Shown: positions 8,541 through 21,854, counted from the stretch's first letter. The stretch is DNA of 64,000 bases from Blastomonas sp. (GCF_030373265.1 NZ_JAUCZC010000002.1:153314-217313), one strand, 5' to 3'. Notes: a model not told the origin generated them from the sequence alone. Program-made: numbers and translations.

Positions 8541-10676
8541 ATGACCCCAACACCGCACGACGCAAATGATCCGGCCCACCCCGAAGCGCCCGGCGTTGCA
8601 AAACCATTCTCTGATGATGATCGCCGCAAACGCAGGCTGCGTATCGCGCGCAATGTCGCCATCGGTGTGCTGGGCACGTTGATTGCGGTTTGGCTGATCC
8701 TGTTCATCACCAAGGGACGGTTCCTCAAAAGCCCGGTCGAAGCGATTGCTTCGTCGATGACCGAGCGCGAGGTTGCCGTAAAGGGTGACTTCCAGCTCTA
8801 TTTCGCGCCATTCAGAATCAAGTTTCTGGCCGAGGGCCTCACCGTATCGAACCCGCGATGGGCCACGCGTCCCTATCTGTTCACTGCGCAACGGGTGGAC
8901 ACCCGCATCGCGCCGCTGTCGGCATTGTTCGGCAACTGGCGCCTCTACTGGCTCGACATGACCGATGCCGCGGTCGATCTGGAATGGAACGAGGCACGCA
9001 CCGCGAACACCTGGACCTTCGACAACAGCGGAGACGCCGAACCTCTCGAGCTACCGACGATCGATCGCGCGTCATTGCGCGACACCCAGGTCCGTTACCG
9101 CGATCCGGTGCTGCAGCTGCTGACCGATCTCGATTTCGCCTCGGTCGTCTCCAACGACGCCGAGATTGGCGAAGCGGTGCGCTTCACCGGCGACGGCACG
9201 TTGCGCGAGACCCCCTTCACGCTCAAAGGGGCGCTGCTGACCCCCGATGCGACGGTGCAGCGCGGCCAGAACAAGCTTGAGCTGCAGGCGCGTGCGGCCA
9301 ATAACATCATCGACATCGCGGGCACCCTGCCCAGCCTTGCCGATATCGAGGGCGTACCACTGGCGACCAAGGCGCGTGGGCGCAATGCCGCTGAACTGCT
9401 CGCCATCATCGGGGTTGTGATCCCGCAGACGCGCAAATACCAGCTCAATGCGCAACTCGTGAAGGAAGGCCGCTACTATCGCTTTACAGACCTGAAGGGC
9501 ACGTTTGGCGCGAGCGATATCGCCGGCAAGTTCACGGTCGATATGGGCCGCGAGCGGGTCCACATCGATGCTGACCTGGCGACCAGGACACTCGACATCA
9601 TCGATGTGTCGCCGTTTATCGGTTACAACCCTGACGTCGTCGCCGCGCGCGGAGTGCAGGCTGCGGCCGCCGCCAGCGGAGCGGCTCCTGCCCGGCTGCT
9701 GCCCAATGCCACCCTGCGCGCCGAAGGGTTGCGCGCCTTTGACGCCGATGTGCGCTACACTGCGGCAAAGCTGCGGTCGGACGCCATCCCGCTGAGCGAC
9801 CTTTCGGTCACCGTCGGTCTCGACGACGGTATGCTCAAGCTGTCTCCCTTCGCGCTCACCATGGCGCGTGGCAAGCTGACCTCCGATATCGCGATCGACT
9901 GGCGCCGCCGCCCGGCGCGCACGCAATATGACATCCGCCTCTCCCCGACCCCGCTGGCGCAATTGCTTGGTGGCTTCGGCGTGGCGGAAGCCGGAACGAC
10001 GGGAACGGTCAAAGGCCGCGTCCAGCTGACCGGCGATGGTGACACGCTGCACGATTCGCTCGCCACGTCTACCGGGCGCATGGCGTTCGTCATTCCCAAG
10101 GGCACGTTCTGGACCCGCAACGTCCAACTGGCCGAGCTCGATTTCGGAACGTTCGTGCAGAAGATGTTCGAGGACAAGCTCAAGGACCCGGTACAGATCA
10201 ACTGCGGGCTCGTCGCGTTCACCGTCCGCAACGGGGCGGCGGCAGCCGATCCGATCCTGATCGACACCACCAAGAACGTCATCACCGGACGCGGCGGTTT
10301 CAGCTTCGACACCGAGCAGATGGATGTCGCGTTTCTCGCCGATGGCAAGAAGTTCAGCCTGATTTCGGGGCAATCCCCGGTGCAGATCGGCGGCACGTTC
10401 TCGACTGCGAAGCTCAACGTGATCAGCCCCGAGCTGCTGACCCGCGCCGGCGCCGGTCTGGGGCTGGCGGTTCTTGCCGCACCGCCAGCTGCTCTGCTGG
10501 CATTCGTTGACGTAGGCGATGCCAAATCGGCTGACTGCGGACCGGTGTTGCAGGGCGCGAGAGCCGCCGGCCAGCGCACCACCAAGGGCAAGCCGCGCGA
10601 CGATGTCGGCACCGGCAAGGCCGCCACGACCGAAGAAGAGCGGCCCAAGCGCAAGAAGTTTCTCGGCATCTTCTGA
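8541..10676 (+). CDS. AsmA-family inner-membrane protein
   Basis: 711 residues. A proline-rich cytoplasmic tail precedes one transmembrane helix at about 36-57, then a long periplasmic part of repeated beta segments characteristic of AsmA/TamB-like proteins (an FAPFRIKFLAEGLTVSNP motif near 85 and a C-terminal AsmA domain with VQLAELDFGTF and FSFDTEQMDVAFLADGKKFSL). Such proteins are thought to bridge the membranes for phospholipid transfer. The very C-terminus is basic (RPKRKKFLGIF). GTG at 8508 is a possible earlier start; ATG 8541 is preferred. It shares a terminator with convergent katG. Confidence 0.85.
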   Translation: MTPTPHDANDPAHPEAPGVAKPFSDDDRRKRRLRIARNVAIGVLGTLIAVWLILFITKGRFLKSPVEAIASSMTEREVAVKGDFQLYFAPFRIKFLAEGLTVSNPRWATRPYLFTAQRVDTRIAPLSALFGNWRLYWLDMTDAAVDLEWNEARTANTWTFDNSGDAEPLELPTIDRASLRDTQVRYRDPVLQLLTDLDFASVVSNDAEIGEAVRFTGDGTLRETPFTLKGALLTPDATVQRGQNKLELQARAANNIIDIAGTLPSLADIEGVPLATKARGRNAAELLAIIGVVIPQTRKYQLNAQLVKEGRYYRFTDLKGTFGASDIAGKFTVDMGRERVHIDADLATRTLDIIDVSPFIGYNPDVVAARGVQAAAAASGAAPARLLPNATLRAEGLRAFDADVRYTAAKLRSDAIPLSDLSVTVGLDDGMLKLSPFALTMARGKLTSDIAIDWRRRPARTQYDIRLSPTPLAQLLGGFGVAEAGTTGTVKGRVQLTGDGDTLHDSLATSTGRMAFVIPKGTFWTRNVQLAELDFGTFVQKMFEDKLKDPVQINCGLVAFTVRNGAAAADPILIDTTKNVITGRGGFSFDTEQMDVAFLADGKKFSLISGQSPVQIGGTFSTAKLNVISPELLTRAGAGLGLAVLAAPPAALLAFVDVGDAKSADCGPVLQGARAAGQRTTKGKPRDDVGTGKAATTEEERPKRKKFLGIF

Positions 10677-10690
10677 TCCGAACACAAAAA

Positions 10691-10727
10691 CGGCGGCGCC
10701 AGGAATATCCTAGCGCCGCCGCTTTGT
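10691..10727. terminator. Bidirectional rho-independent terminator
   Basis: CGGCGGCGC (10691-10699) pairs with GCGCCGCCG (10713-10721), with an inner AGGA/TCCT extension and a 3-base loop. An A-run on the left and TTTGTTT on the right provide U-tracts for both directions, ending the AsmA-family gene on one side and katG on the other. Confidence 0.85.
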
Positions 10728-10743
10728 TTCAGGTCAGCAAGGC

Positions 10744-13023
<2,280 letters not shown>

Positions 13024-13071
13024 TCACCAGAGGTTAAGCCCAAGCCGCCCGATTTAGAAAACCGATTTTTA

Positions 13072-13099
13072 TGATCTATGTTAGTGACAAACTAGATCA
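13072..13099. promoter_or_regulatory. Inverted repeat upstream of katG, OxyR/LysR-type candidate
   Basis: TGATCTA (13072-13078) and TAGATCA (13093-13099) are perfect complements separated by 14 bases, 85-112 bases upstream of katG in an AT-rich stretch. Size and spacing suit a LysR-family dimer site such as OxyR, but the classic ATAG tetrad is not fully matched. Confidence 0.45.
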
Positions 13100-13192
13100 G
13101 GCGGGGCCGAGGTGCAGGTTTGCTGTTGTTTGAATCGCCCTGCGCGACCGGGCGCTGGCACGTTCACAATCGCGGCCAGATTTGGTGATCAG

Positions 13193-13483
13193 TCAGGCTG
13201 CGTCGCGAGTTACAGAAAGACGAAGGCCAAGGGCGGAAACGACAGCCAACAGCGTTTCCAATGTCGGATTTCCATTTTCTGACAGGGCATTGTAAAGTGC
13301 CTGACGGCCGAGGCCCGTGCGACGGGCAATCTCGGTCATGCCTTTTGAGCGAGCGACATCGCCCAAGGCACGGGCGATTTCCTGAGGGCTGCCGTCTTCC
13401 ATCCAGACGTTCAGATAGCTGACGACATCAGCTTCGGATTCGAGGAATTCGGCAGGATCAAAAGCCTTTGTTTCCACTGTCAT
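13193..13483 (-). CDS. Addiction-module antitoxin, XRE/HigA-like
   Basis: 96 residues beginning MTVETKAFDPAEFL at ATG 13483; the frame is open further upstream but GGAAGG just before this ATG marks the start. The C-terminal half is a helix-turn-helix (MTEIARRTGLGRQALYNALSENGNPTLETLLAVVSALGL) as in the HI1420-type addiction-module antidote family, in which residues of the HTH both bind DNA and form part of the complex. It overlaps the toxin gene upstream by 26 bases (toxin-first order, HigBA-like). Confidence 0.9.
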   Translation of the reverse strand: MTVETKAFDPAEFLESEADVVSYLNVWMEDGSPQEIARALGDVARSKGMTEIARRTGLGRQALYNALSENGNPTLETLLAVVSALGLRLSVTRDAA

Positions 13484-13835
13484 CTCGAACCTTCCGTGCG
13501 AGTTCCTGTGCCAGTGCAATATCGTGCGACTGGCTATCCTTGTCTCCGCCAGCCAGCAACAGGACGATCGTTTCGCCGCGCATCATGAAATACGCGCGGT
13601 AACCGGGGCCGAAGAACATACGGATCTCAGACACCCCGTCGCCCACTGACTTGCAATCGCCGAAATTGCCGTCTGCCAGCCGCCGCAGGCGCTTGAGGAT
13701 ACGACTTCGTCCTTCGACGTCGCGCAAAGCCTTCAGCCACTTTCCGAACGGGGCCGTTTGCTCGATGCTATACGCCTGTCCTCTATAAAGGACAGAATGA
13801 CTTTCGTCAACTTGGGCGTTCTTGGGCTTGGCCAT
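13458..13835 (-). CDS. RelE/ParE-superfamily toxin (Gp49-like, HigB-type)
   Basis: 125 residues. The core FGKWLKALRDVEGRSRILKRLRRLADGNFGDCKSVGDGVSEIRMFFGPGYRAYF... matches phage-derived Gp49-like killer proteins (PF05973), expected to be ribosome-dependent or free mRNA endonucleases. The conserved GNFGDCK, SEIRM and GPGYRAYF motifs are intact. The N-terminal 25 residues are somewhat longer than in the family. It lies 72 bases downstream of uvrB on the same strand; a separate promoter is likely but not clearly recognisable. Confidence 0.9.
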   Translation of the reverse strand: MAKPKNAQVDESHSVLYRGQAYSIEQTAPFGKWLKALRDVEGRSRILKRLRRLADGNFGDCKSVGDGVSEIRMFFGPGYRAYFMMRGETIVLLLAGGDKDSQSHDIALAQELARKVRDDSGNKGF

Positions 13836-13907
13836 CGGTGTTTCTCCGCAAAGCCAAGCTTATGCATTCCCTCGTCGGCTGTCGCTATTTAACGTTTTCA
13901 GCCATCC

Positions 13908-16088
<2,181 letters not shown>

Positions 16089-16199
16089 GCAGCAAGATAT
16101 GCGCAGCGTGGGGGGCAATTGCAATCGCCCGGGCGGCTCTTTAAGGGTGGATGGCAGGACATGCGGTCGCGCATTCATGAACCGATACTTGGAGATGAG

Positions 16200-16766
16200 A
16201 TGATGAAGGTGTTGCAGACTGTATCGATCCTGGCGCTCCCCCTGATGGCGCTGGCCGCCTGCAGCGGCGGTGGCGCGGACAAGGATGGCGACGGCACGAT
16301 CAGCAAGGAAGAGGTTGCTGCCGAAGCGTCGTCGATCAAGTTCAGCGCGGGCGAGTGGGAAAACAAGGTCGAGATCGTCGACGTGAAGTTCGACGAGAGC
16401 AAATTGCCCCCCGAAGCCAAGGGCATGACCGCGGCGATCGTCAAGCAGATGGTCGGTCAGGTGCAGACCACCAAGAACTGCCTGACCAAGGAAGAAGCTG
16501 AAAAGCCGGGCGCGGATTTCCTCGCCGGTGCCGAAAACGACGAGTGCACCTACAAGAAGTTCGACCTGTCGGGCGGCAAGATCGATGCCGATATCACCTG
16601 CAAGGGCGAGGAAGCCGGACAAGAGGGCGATATCAAGCTGACCGGTACCTATACCTCGACCAGCTATGACATGCAGATGGCGATGGAAATGGCCTCTCCG
16701 CAGAGCGGTTCGATGACGATCAAGGCGAAGAACAGCGCCAAGCGCATCGGCGAATGCAAGGGCTGA
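16200..16766 (+). CDS. DUF3617-family lipoprotein with an EF-hand loop
   Basis: 188 residues. A lipoprotein signal ends in LAAC (Cys21), followed directly by a 12-residue sequence fitting the EF-hand loop, [12 protein letters not shown] (27-38), and then a DUF3617-like domain ([14 protein letters not shown]... [11 protein letters not shown]... [14 protein letters not shown]... [12 protein letters not shown]). DUF3617 proteins are exported and of unknown function. It is expected to be periplasm-facing and perhaps to bind Ca2+. GGAG about 7 bases ahead of ATG 16200 supports the start; a second ATG follows at once. It is divergent from uvrB. Confidence 0.82.
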   Translation: MMKVLQTVSILALPLMALAACSGGGADKDGDGTISKEEVAAEASSIKFSAGEWENKVEIVDVKFDESKLPPEAKGMTAAIVKQMVGQVQTTKNCLTKEEAEKPGADFLAGAENDECTYKKFDLSGGKIDADITCKGEEAGQEGDIKLTGTYTSTSYDMQMAMEMASPQSGSMTIKAKNSAKRIGECKG

Positions 16767-16791
16767 ACGCGGTTCATCATGCTTCCTTCAT

Positions 16792-16874
16792 CGTCACCCC
16801 CGCGCACGCGGGGGTCCCGCTTTCCTGATTGCCGTAGGCGCATAAGCGGGATTCCCGCGTTCGCGGGAATGACG
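16792..16874. repeat. Palindromic intergenic repeat, family 2, copy 1
   Basis: 83 bp starting CGTCACCCCCGCG and ending TTCGCGGGAATGACG. It has two hairpin ends (CCCCCGCG..CGCGGGGG and ATTCCCGCG..CGCGGGAAT) around a variable middle. Two other copies share both ends: 18465-18545 and 53271-53351. It forms the 5' part of the following serine hydrolase frame and supplies its probable ATG. Confidence 0.9.
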
Positions 16875-17978
16875 GTGGTGGTGGCGCTGATGGTCCTGTT
16901 GTGGCTGAGCCCGCATGCCTCCGCGCAGACCGACGACAACGTCCGCATAGAGCTGACCTTTACCGCCGACCAGCTCGACCGCTCGAAGGTATCCGGTCTC
17001 GCCCACCGCCCCTCGATGCGCGAGGCAACGCTCGACAATCCGGTGCGGGTTGCGTCGATCTCCAAGCTGGCGGTCGGCGTCGCGGTGATGCGGCTGGTGG
17101 ACAAGGAGGCGCTCGATCTGGATCGCGACGTTTCGCTGTATCTGGGCTGGCGGCTCGTGCATCCCCAGTTTCCGACACAAAAGATCACCCTGAGGCTGCT
17201 GTTGTCCCACCAATCGGGGCTGAAGGACGATGCGGGCTATTTCATCCCGCTCGATGCCAATCTCGCAGATTTGCTCGCCAAGCCCGAGGCCTGGGATGCG
17301 GGCCACGCCCCCGGCGCCTATTTCCGCTATGCCAACGTCAATTACCCGGTGGTTGCTGCGGTGATGGAGGCGGCAACGGGCCGCCGGTTCGACCGGATCA
17401 TGATCGAGGAGGTGTTCGAACCGCTGTCGATCCCCGCCTGCTACAACTGGTCGGGGTGCAAGGACGGCGCGGCCAAGGACGCGATCACGCTCTACCGCCC
17501 CGATGGCAGCGTCGCGCGCGATGACTGGGTCAAGGATCCCGACCTGTGCGCCTATATGGTCGCGAGCGACGGCCGCTGCGATCTCGATCTTTATCGTCCC
17601 GGCCTCAACGGGTCGGCCTTCGCTCCGCAGGGCGGCATGCGCATTTCGGCAGGCGGGCTGGCGCGGCTGGGGCAGATGCTGCTCAACGGCGGCGATGGCC
17701 TGCTGACGCCGCTGTCGTTCGCCGAGCTGATCCGCGCGCAATGGCGCTTCGACGGCCGCAACGGCGATGACGACAAGGGCTATTTCACGGCGCTCGGCCT
17801 GGGGGTGCAGCGCATCGAACAGCCTGACGGGACGGTGTGGATCGGCCATCCCGGCGAAGCCTACGGCCTGCGCGCGGGGCTGTGGGTCGATCGCGCCAGC
17901 GGCCGTGGCGTGGTGCGGATCAGCACCGGCCATGCCGAGGATTACCCCATAGGTCATTGTCTTGACGCATGCCCATGA
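16869..17978 (+). CDS. Secreted serine hydrolase, beta-lactamase family
   Basis: 369 residues from ATG 16869, with a signal peptide (hydrophobic 2-18, cleavage near HASAQ). Motifs of Pfam Beta-lactamase are SISK (nucleophile Ser and Lys), YANVN (the YxN element) and GHPGEAYG near the C-terminus. Four cysteines (CYNWSGC, LCAYM, GRC) suggest disulfides. The start ATG lies inside repeat copy 1 (GGGAATGACGG); the frame is open through the repeat, so an insertion may have replaced the native 5' end. ATG 16890 is an alternative. The substrate is unknown. Confidence 0.85.
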   Translation: MTVVVALMVLLWLSPHASAQTDDNVRIELTFTADQLDRSKVSGLAHRPSMREATLDNPVRVASISKLAVGVAVMRLVDKEALDLDRDVSLYLGWRLVHPQFPTQKITLRLLLSHQSGLKDDAGYFIPLDANLADLLAKPEAWDAGHAPGAYFRYANVNYPVVAAVMEAATGRRFDRIMIEEVFEPLSIPACYNWSGCKDGAAKDAITLYRPDGSVARDDWVKDPDLCAYMVASDGRCDLDLYRPGLNGSAFAPQGGMRISAGGLARLGQMLLNGGDGLLTPLSFAELIRAQWRFDGRNGDDDKGYFTALGLGVQRIEQPDGTVWIGHPGEAYGLRAGLWVDRASGRGVVRISTGHAEDYPIGHCLDACP

Positions 17979-18015
17979 TAGGTTGCCACTCGCAACCTAA
18001 GGCAGGAGAGTGAGC

Positions 18016-18411
18016 ATGATCGGCTATGTAACCGTTGGCACCAACAACCTCGACAAGGCCCGCGCCTTCTACGCCGCGCTGGTTGGCGCGCTGGGCGGCA
18101 GCGAACTGATGCGGATGGAAGAAAACGGCTTCACGCTGTTCGGTACACAATGGGGCACGCCCGGCATCGCGGTGACGACACCTCATAACGGCGAGCCTGC
18201 CACGGTGGGCAACGGCATGATGGTCGCGCTGGTGCTGGATGCGCGGTCCAAGGTCGACATGCTCCACGCCAAGGCGCTGGAACTGGGCGGCAGCTGCGAA
18301 GGCGAACCTGGCTTGCGTGGCCCCGAGGGCGAACAGGCCTTTTACGGCGCCTATTTCCGGGACCTTGACGGCAACAAGCTGTGCGCGTTCAAGGTCGGTC
18401 CGGCGGACTGA
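18016..18411 (+). CDS. VOC-superfamily (glyoxalase-like) protein
   Basis: 131 residues with the two beta-alpha-beta-beta-beta halves of a vicinal oxygen chelate fold: IGYVTVGTNNLDKARAFYAALV at the N-terminus and GAYFRDLDGNKLCAFKV at the C-terminus. Such single-domain proteins include isomerases, dioxygenases and antibiotic-binding proteins; the reaction is unknown here. ATG 18016 is chosen over GTG 18010 because AGGAG at 18004-18008 is at the right distance only for the ATG. Confidence 0.88.
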   Translation: MIGYVTVGTNNLDKARAFYAALVGALGGSELMRMEENGFTLFGTQWGTPGIAVTTPHNGEPATVGNGMMVALVLDARSKVDMLHAKALELGGSCEGEPGLRGPEGEQAFYGAYFRDLDGNKLCAFKVGPAD

Positions 18412-18464
18412 TTGGCCCCTGTGTTCTCCGGCCAAAACCGGCGGTTTTCACAGACCTATTTCAT

Positions 18465-18545
18465 CGTCACCCCCGCGAAGGCGGGGGTCCCGCCTCTGCG
18501 CGATTGCTGATTGAAAGCGGGATTCCCGCGTTCGCGGGAATGACG
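18465..18545. repeat. Palindromic intergenic repeat, family 2, copy 2
   Basis: 81 bp between the VOC gene and the M20 amidohydrolase. It has the same CGTCACCCCCGCG start and CGCGGGAATGACG end as copy 1, with a divergent centre. Confidence 0.9.
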
Positions 18546-18618
18546 ATAGAATTACCCCGTCATCGCGCTATAGTCGCAACAACGACGCACAAGCGCGCAA
18601 ACGAACGGGGACATTTCA

Positions 18619-19974
18619 ATGAACAGGGCAACGGCTTGGGGTTTGATCGGCAGCGCAATGGCGCTGGTGCTGGCGGCGCCCGCTTCCGCGCAGGATGCTT
18701 TGGGCAGCGCGGTCGCCAAGGATTACGACACCAAGCTTGAGGCGCTGTTCCTCGATTTCCACGCCAATCCCGAACTGTCGTTCAAGGAAACCCGCACCGC
18801 CAAGATCATGGCGGCCGAACTGCGCGCGACCGGGGCGGTGGTGACCGAAGGCGTCGGCGTGACTGGCGTGGTCGGCATCATGAAGAACGGCCCCGGCCCG
18901 GTGATCATGGTGCGCGCCGACATGGACGGCCTGCCGCTCGCCGAGGACAGCGGCCTGCCCTATCTGTCCAAGGCGCGCCAGGTCGATATCGACGGCACCG
19001 AAAAGCCGGTGATGCACGCCTGCGGGCATGACACCCACATCACCTCGATGGTCGGCACCGCGCGGCAGCTGGCGGCGATGAAGGACCAGTGGAAGGGCAC
19101 CGTGGTGTTCGTCGTCCAGCCCGCCGAGGAACGCATCGGCGGCGCGGCCAAGATGATCGAGGACGGGCTGTACACCCGTTTCCCCAAGCCCGATTACGCG
19201 CTGGCGTTCCACGTCTCATCGGGCACGCCCACCGGCAAGATCGAGATCCAGCCGGGGCTCACGGCGTCGTCGTCGGACTCGGTCGATATCACCATCTTCG
19301 GTGTCGGCACGCATGGCGCGTATCCGCATATGGGCAAGGACCCGATCCTGATCGGCGCCGAGATCGTCGTCGCGCTGCAGACATTGATCTCGCGCGAGAT
19401 CTCGCCGCTCGAAGCCGGCGTGGTGACCGTCGGGTCGTTCCATTCGGGCTTCAAGCACAACATCATCTCGGACAAGGCCGAGCTGCAGCTGACCGTGCGC
19501 TCGAACGACAACGCAGTGCGCACCAAGCTGCTCGACGGCATCAAGCGGATCGCCGAGAATGTCGGGCGGATGAACGGTCTGCCCGAGGACAAATTGCCCA
19601 AGGTCCGCGTCGGGTTTGAATCGACCCCGGTGACGGTCAACGACACGCCGCTGACCGAGCGGATCACCAAGACCTTCTCCCGCCGCTTCGGCGCGGACGC
19701 GCTGCTGACCGCCGAACCACAGACCGGAATGGGCGCGGAGGATTTTGCCTATTTCGTCGCGCCCAACACCGATGTGCCAGGGCTTTACTTCAACGTCGGC
19801 GGGACGCCGCAGGCGGAGATCGACGCGGCCAAGGCCGGCGGCCCGCCCATCCCTGCGCACCATTCGCCGTTCTTCAAGGTCGCCCCGCGCGAGTCGATCA
19901 CGCTGGCGACCGAGGCCATGGTGACCGCAGTGATCGATCTGCTTGGCCCCGGCAACGGCCCGACGGCGGACTGA
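18619..19974 (+). CDS. Exported M20-family amidohydrolase/peptidase
   Basis: 451 residues with a signal peptide (cleavage after ASAQ, about 25). Metal-binding motifs of M20D amidohydrolases (hippurate/N-acyl-amino-acid type) are present: HACGHDTH at 133-140, QPAEE near 172 and a terminal HHSPFF. A lid domain with GVGTHGAYPHMGKDP lies in the middle. It probably hydrolyses N-acyl amino acids or similar amides in the periplasm. The HNH gene follows 10 bases later and may be co-transcribed. Confidence 0.92.
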   Translation: MNRATAWGLIGSAMALVLAAPASAQDALGSAVAKDYDTKLEALFLDFHANPELSFKETRTAKIMAAELRATGAVVTEGVGVTGVVGIMKNGPGPVIMVRADMDGLPLAEDSGLPYLSKARQVDIDGTEKPVMHACGHDTHITSMVGTARQLAAMKDQWKGTVVFVVQPAEERIGGAAKMIEDGLYTRFPKPDYALAFHVSSGTPTGKIEIQPGLTASSSDSVDITIFGVGTHGAYPHMGKDPILIGAEIVVALQTLISREISPLEAGVVTVGSFHSGFKHNIISDKAELQLTVRSNDNAVRTKLLDGIKRIAENVGRMNGLPEDKLPKVRVGFESTPVTVNDTPLTERITKTFSRRFGADALLTAEPQTGMGAEDFAYFVAPNTDVPGLYFNVGGTPQAEIDAAKAGGPPIPAHHSPFFKVAPRESITLATEAMVTAVIDLLGPGNGPTAD

Positions 19975-19984
19975 GGACCAACAG

Positions 19985-20308
19985 ATGGCAAAACGCCGCG
20001 CCTGGGAAGACGAAGAGGATGAGACGGTAGCAGCCCCGCCCGTCCCGTGCTGGCTGTGCGGCCGCGATCTGGGCGAGGTGGTGGAGTATCATCACCCCGT
20101 GCCCAAGGCCAAAGGCGGCAAGGCCCGCGTGGCCGTCCACCCGATCTGCCACCGGACGATCCACGCGCATTTCACCAACGCCGAACTCGGGCGCATCGGC
20201 GAGAATGTCGAGGCGCTGCGCAGCAATCCGGAGGTCGCCAAGTTCCTCAGCTGGGTGGCGGGCAAGCCTGCCGACTTCAACGCACCGACCAAGAAGAAGG
20301 ACCGGTGA
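19985..20308 (+). CDS. Small HNH-type zinc protein (putative endonuclease)
   Basis: 107 residues. CWLCGR, EYHHPVPKAKGG and HPICHRTIH form an HNH/beta-beta-alpha metal motif with one CxxC and one CH pair for a structural zinc. The N-terminus is acidic. HNH proteins are nicking or cutting nucleases, but many small stand-alone ones have no known target. It starts 10 bases after the M20 gene and ends 30 bases before the LysE gene, so it sits in a run of same-strand genes. Confidence 0.8.
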   Translation: MAKRRAWEDEEDETVAAPPVPCWLCGRDLGEVVEYHHPVPKAKGGKARVAVHPICHRTIHAHFTNAELGRIGENVEALRSNPEVAKFLSWVAGKPADFNAPTKKKDR

Positions 20309-20338
20309 CCCCTCGAGGCGGTGCGGAGGCGGCGGGCC

Positions 20339-20959
20339 ATGGACATTGAACTTTGGCTCGGGCTGCTTGCCGCTTCGGCGGTGCTAGCGATCATACCCGG
20401 ACCCGGCGTGGCCAGCATCATCGGCTTCGCGTTCAGTTCGGGACGCAGGACCGCGCTGGCATCGGTGGCCGGCATGGCGGTCGGCAATGCCATTGCGATA
20501 ACGGTCTCACTCGCGGGGGCCGCCGCGATCCTGGCCTCGTCGGCGATCGCGTTCACGGTCCTCAAATGGGCCGGGGCATTGTATCTCATCGCGATCGGCC
20601 TGCTGGCGATCATCAAGAGCGGGGACCCGAAGCCCGGAGCCGCGCCGCTGGCCGCGATCAGCCCGCGTACGGCGTTCATCACCAACGTCGCCGTGGGGAC
20701 GTTCCATCCCAAGACGATCCTGTTCTTCGTCGCCTTCGCCTCGCAGTTCATCCGCGCCGACCAGCCCTATCTGCTGCAGGCGGGGATCGTGGTGGCGACC
20801 TTCACGCTGGTCGCGGCCGTGACCGATACGATCTATGCGCTCATGGCCTCGCAGGCATCGGGCATGATCCGTCGTCCGGGCGTCAGGAAGTGGTCGCAGC
20901 GTGCGGGCGGCGGCACCGTGATGGCTGCAGGCGTCGTCATGGCGACGATGCGCCGTTAA
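20339..20959 (+). CDS. LysE/RhtB-family amino-acid exporter
   Basis: 206 residues with five to six membrane segments. The family signature PGPGVASIIGFAFSSGRRTALASVAGMAVGN is near the N-terminus (20-50), and FITNVAVGTFHPKTILFFVAFASQF in the middle. LysE/RhtB proteins export amino acids or related metabolites; the substrate is unknown. ATG 20339 is preferred to the upstream in-frame start. Its last bases overlap a small convergent membrane-protein gene. Confidence 0.9.
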   Translation: MDIELWLGLLAASAVLAIIPGPGVASIIGFAFSSGRRTALASVAGMAVGNAIAITVSLAGAAAILASSAIAFTVLKWAGALYLIAIGLLAIIKSGDPKPGAAPLAAISPRTAFITNVAVGTFHPKTILFFVAFASQFIRADQPYLLQAGIVVATFTLVAAVTDTIYALMASQASGMIRRPGVRKWSQRAGGGTVMAAGVVMATMRR

Positions 20960-21099
20960 TCGCGGTCGCGGTCGGGGTCTCGGGGCGGCTTGCCCGCATC
21001 GCGCACCTGCCAGTATTGCCACGCGCACAGGCCCAATACGACCGCGCCGGTGAACGCCATCTCGATGATGCCGATATTGTCGCCGATCCATTCGCCCAT
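20956..21099 (-). CDS. Small single-pass membrane protein
   Basis: 47 residues: MGEWIGDNIGIIEMAFTGAV... with one hydrophobic helix (about 12-30) and a charged, Pro/Asp/Arg-rich tail (GKPPRDPDRDRD). A strong ribosome binding site, AGGAGG, lies about 6 bases upstream. Its ATG directly follows the stop of the DUF2306-like gene (TGAATG), so the two are translationally coupled. The function is not recognised. Confidence 0.65.
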   Translation of the reverse strand: MGEWIGDNIGIIEMAFTGAVVLGLCAWQYWQVRDAGKPPRDPDRDRD

Positions 21100-21834
21100 T
21101 CAAGCCTCCTGCTGCTGCTGCGCGGGCACGGCGCCGCTGCGCCGCGCCGGGCGGGTTCCGATCGTGAAACGGATGATCAGGCTGACGCCGATGATGCTCG
21201 GCACCGCCCAGATCAGCGGATTAAAGACATGTTCGGGTACCAGCCGGATCAGCCCGACCGACAGAAACGCGGTGTAGGCCGAGATGCCCATGCCGAGCAG
21301 CGCGCGGAAATGTTCGGGAATATGCGCACGCGGCGGCGGGCTGGCACGCCAGACATAGAATTGCTGGGTCGCCACCGCCGCCAGCCCGATCAGCGCCACG
21401 GCCGCCATCAGCGGCTGGCCGATGCTGAGGCCGAAATAGCCGCACCACAAAGCCGATGCGATCACTGCGACGAACACCGTTTGATAGAACGGGCCGCGCA
21501 ACGCGGCACGGTTGGCGCGGTGGCGGACGACGGCAAGACCATAGACCGCAAAACCGATGGTGAGCGTGCCCAGGTACAGCATCATCCAGCCGAACAACCC
21601 TGCAAACAGCACCCGGTCGGTGATCATCGGCAAGCGCTGCTCGGGACCGTAAAGCGAGAGCAACGCCATGGCGATGGCGAGCGTTCCGGCGACAAGGAAC
21701 GCATAGGTGCCGATCCGCCCCCATTTGCGATGCGCCGCGCCGCCCTTGCGCGCAGCGATCGGCACCCAGAACGCGATCAGTCCGGTTGCTCCGGCGATAA
21801 CGTGGAGGACAACCAGAGCTTCAAACAGATGCAT
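21100..21834 (-). CDS. Multi-pass membrane protein, DUF2306-like
   Basis: 244 residues with about seven hydrophobic helices. Conserved His and Arg residues at the N-terminus (LHVIAGATGLIAFWVP... AAHRKWGRIGTYAFLVAG) resemble predicted membrane proteins of the DUF2306 type, some of which may bind haem or quinone; the assignment is tentative. The C-terminus ends in a Gln run. It lies directly after the puf terminator on the same strand, so readthrough from the photosynthesis operon is possible. Confidence 0.65.
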   Translation of the reverse strand: MHLFEALVVLHVIAGATGLIAFWVPIAARKGGAAHRKWGRIGTYAFLVAGTLAIAMALLSLYGPEQRLPMITDRVLFAGLFGWMMLYLGTLTIGFAVYGLAVVRHRANRAALRGPFYQTVFVAVIASALWCGYFGLSIGQPLMAAVALIGLAAVATQQFYVWRASPPPRAHIPEHFRALLGMGISAYTAFLSVGLIRLVPEHVFNPLIWAVPSIIGVSLIIRFTIGTRPARRSGAVPAQQQQEA

Positions 21835-21854
21835 GGGTGTGGGCCATCAATCAA

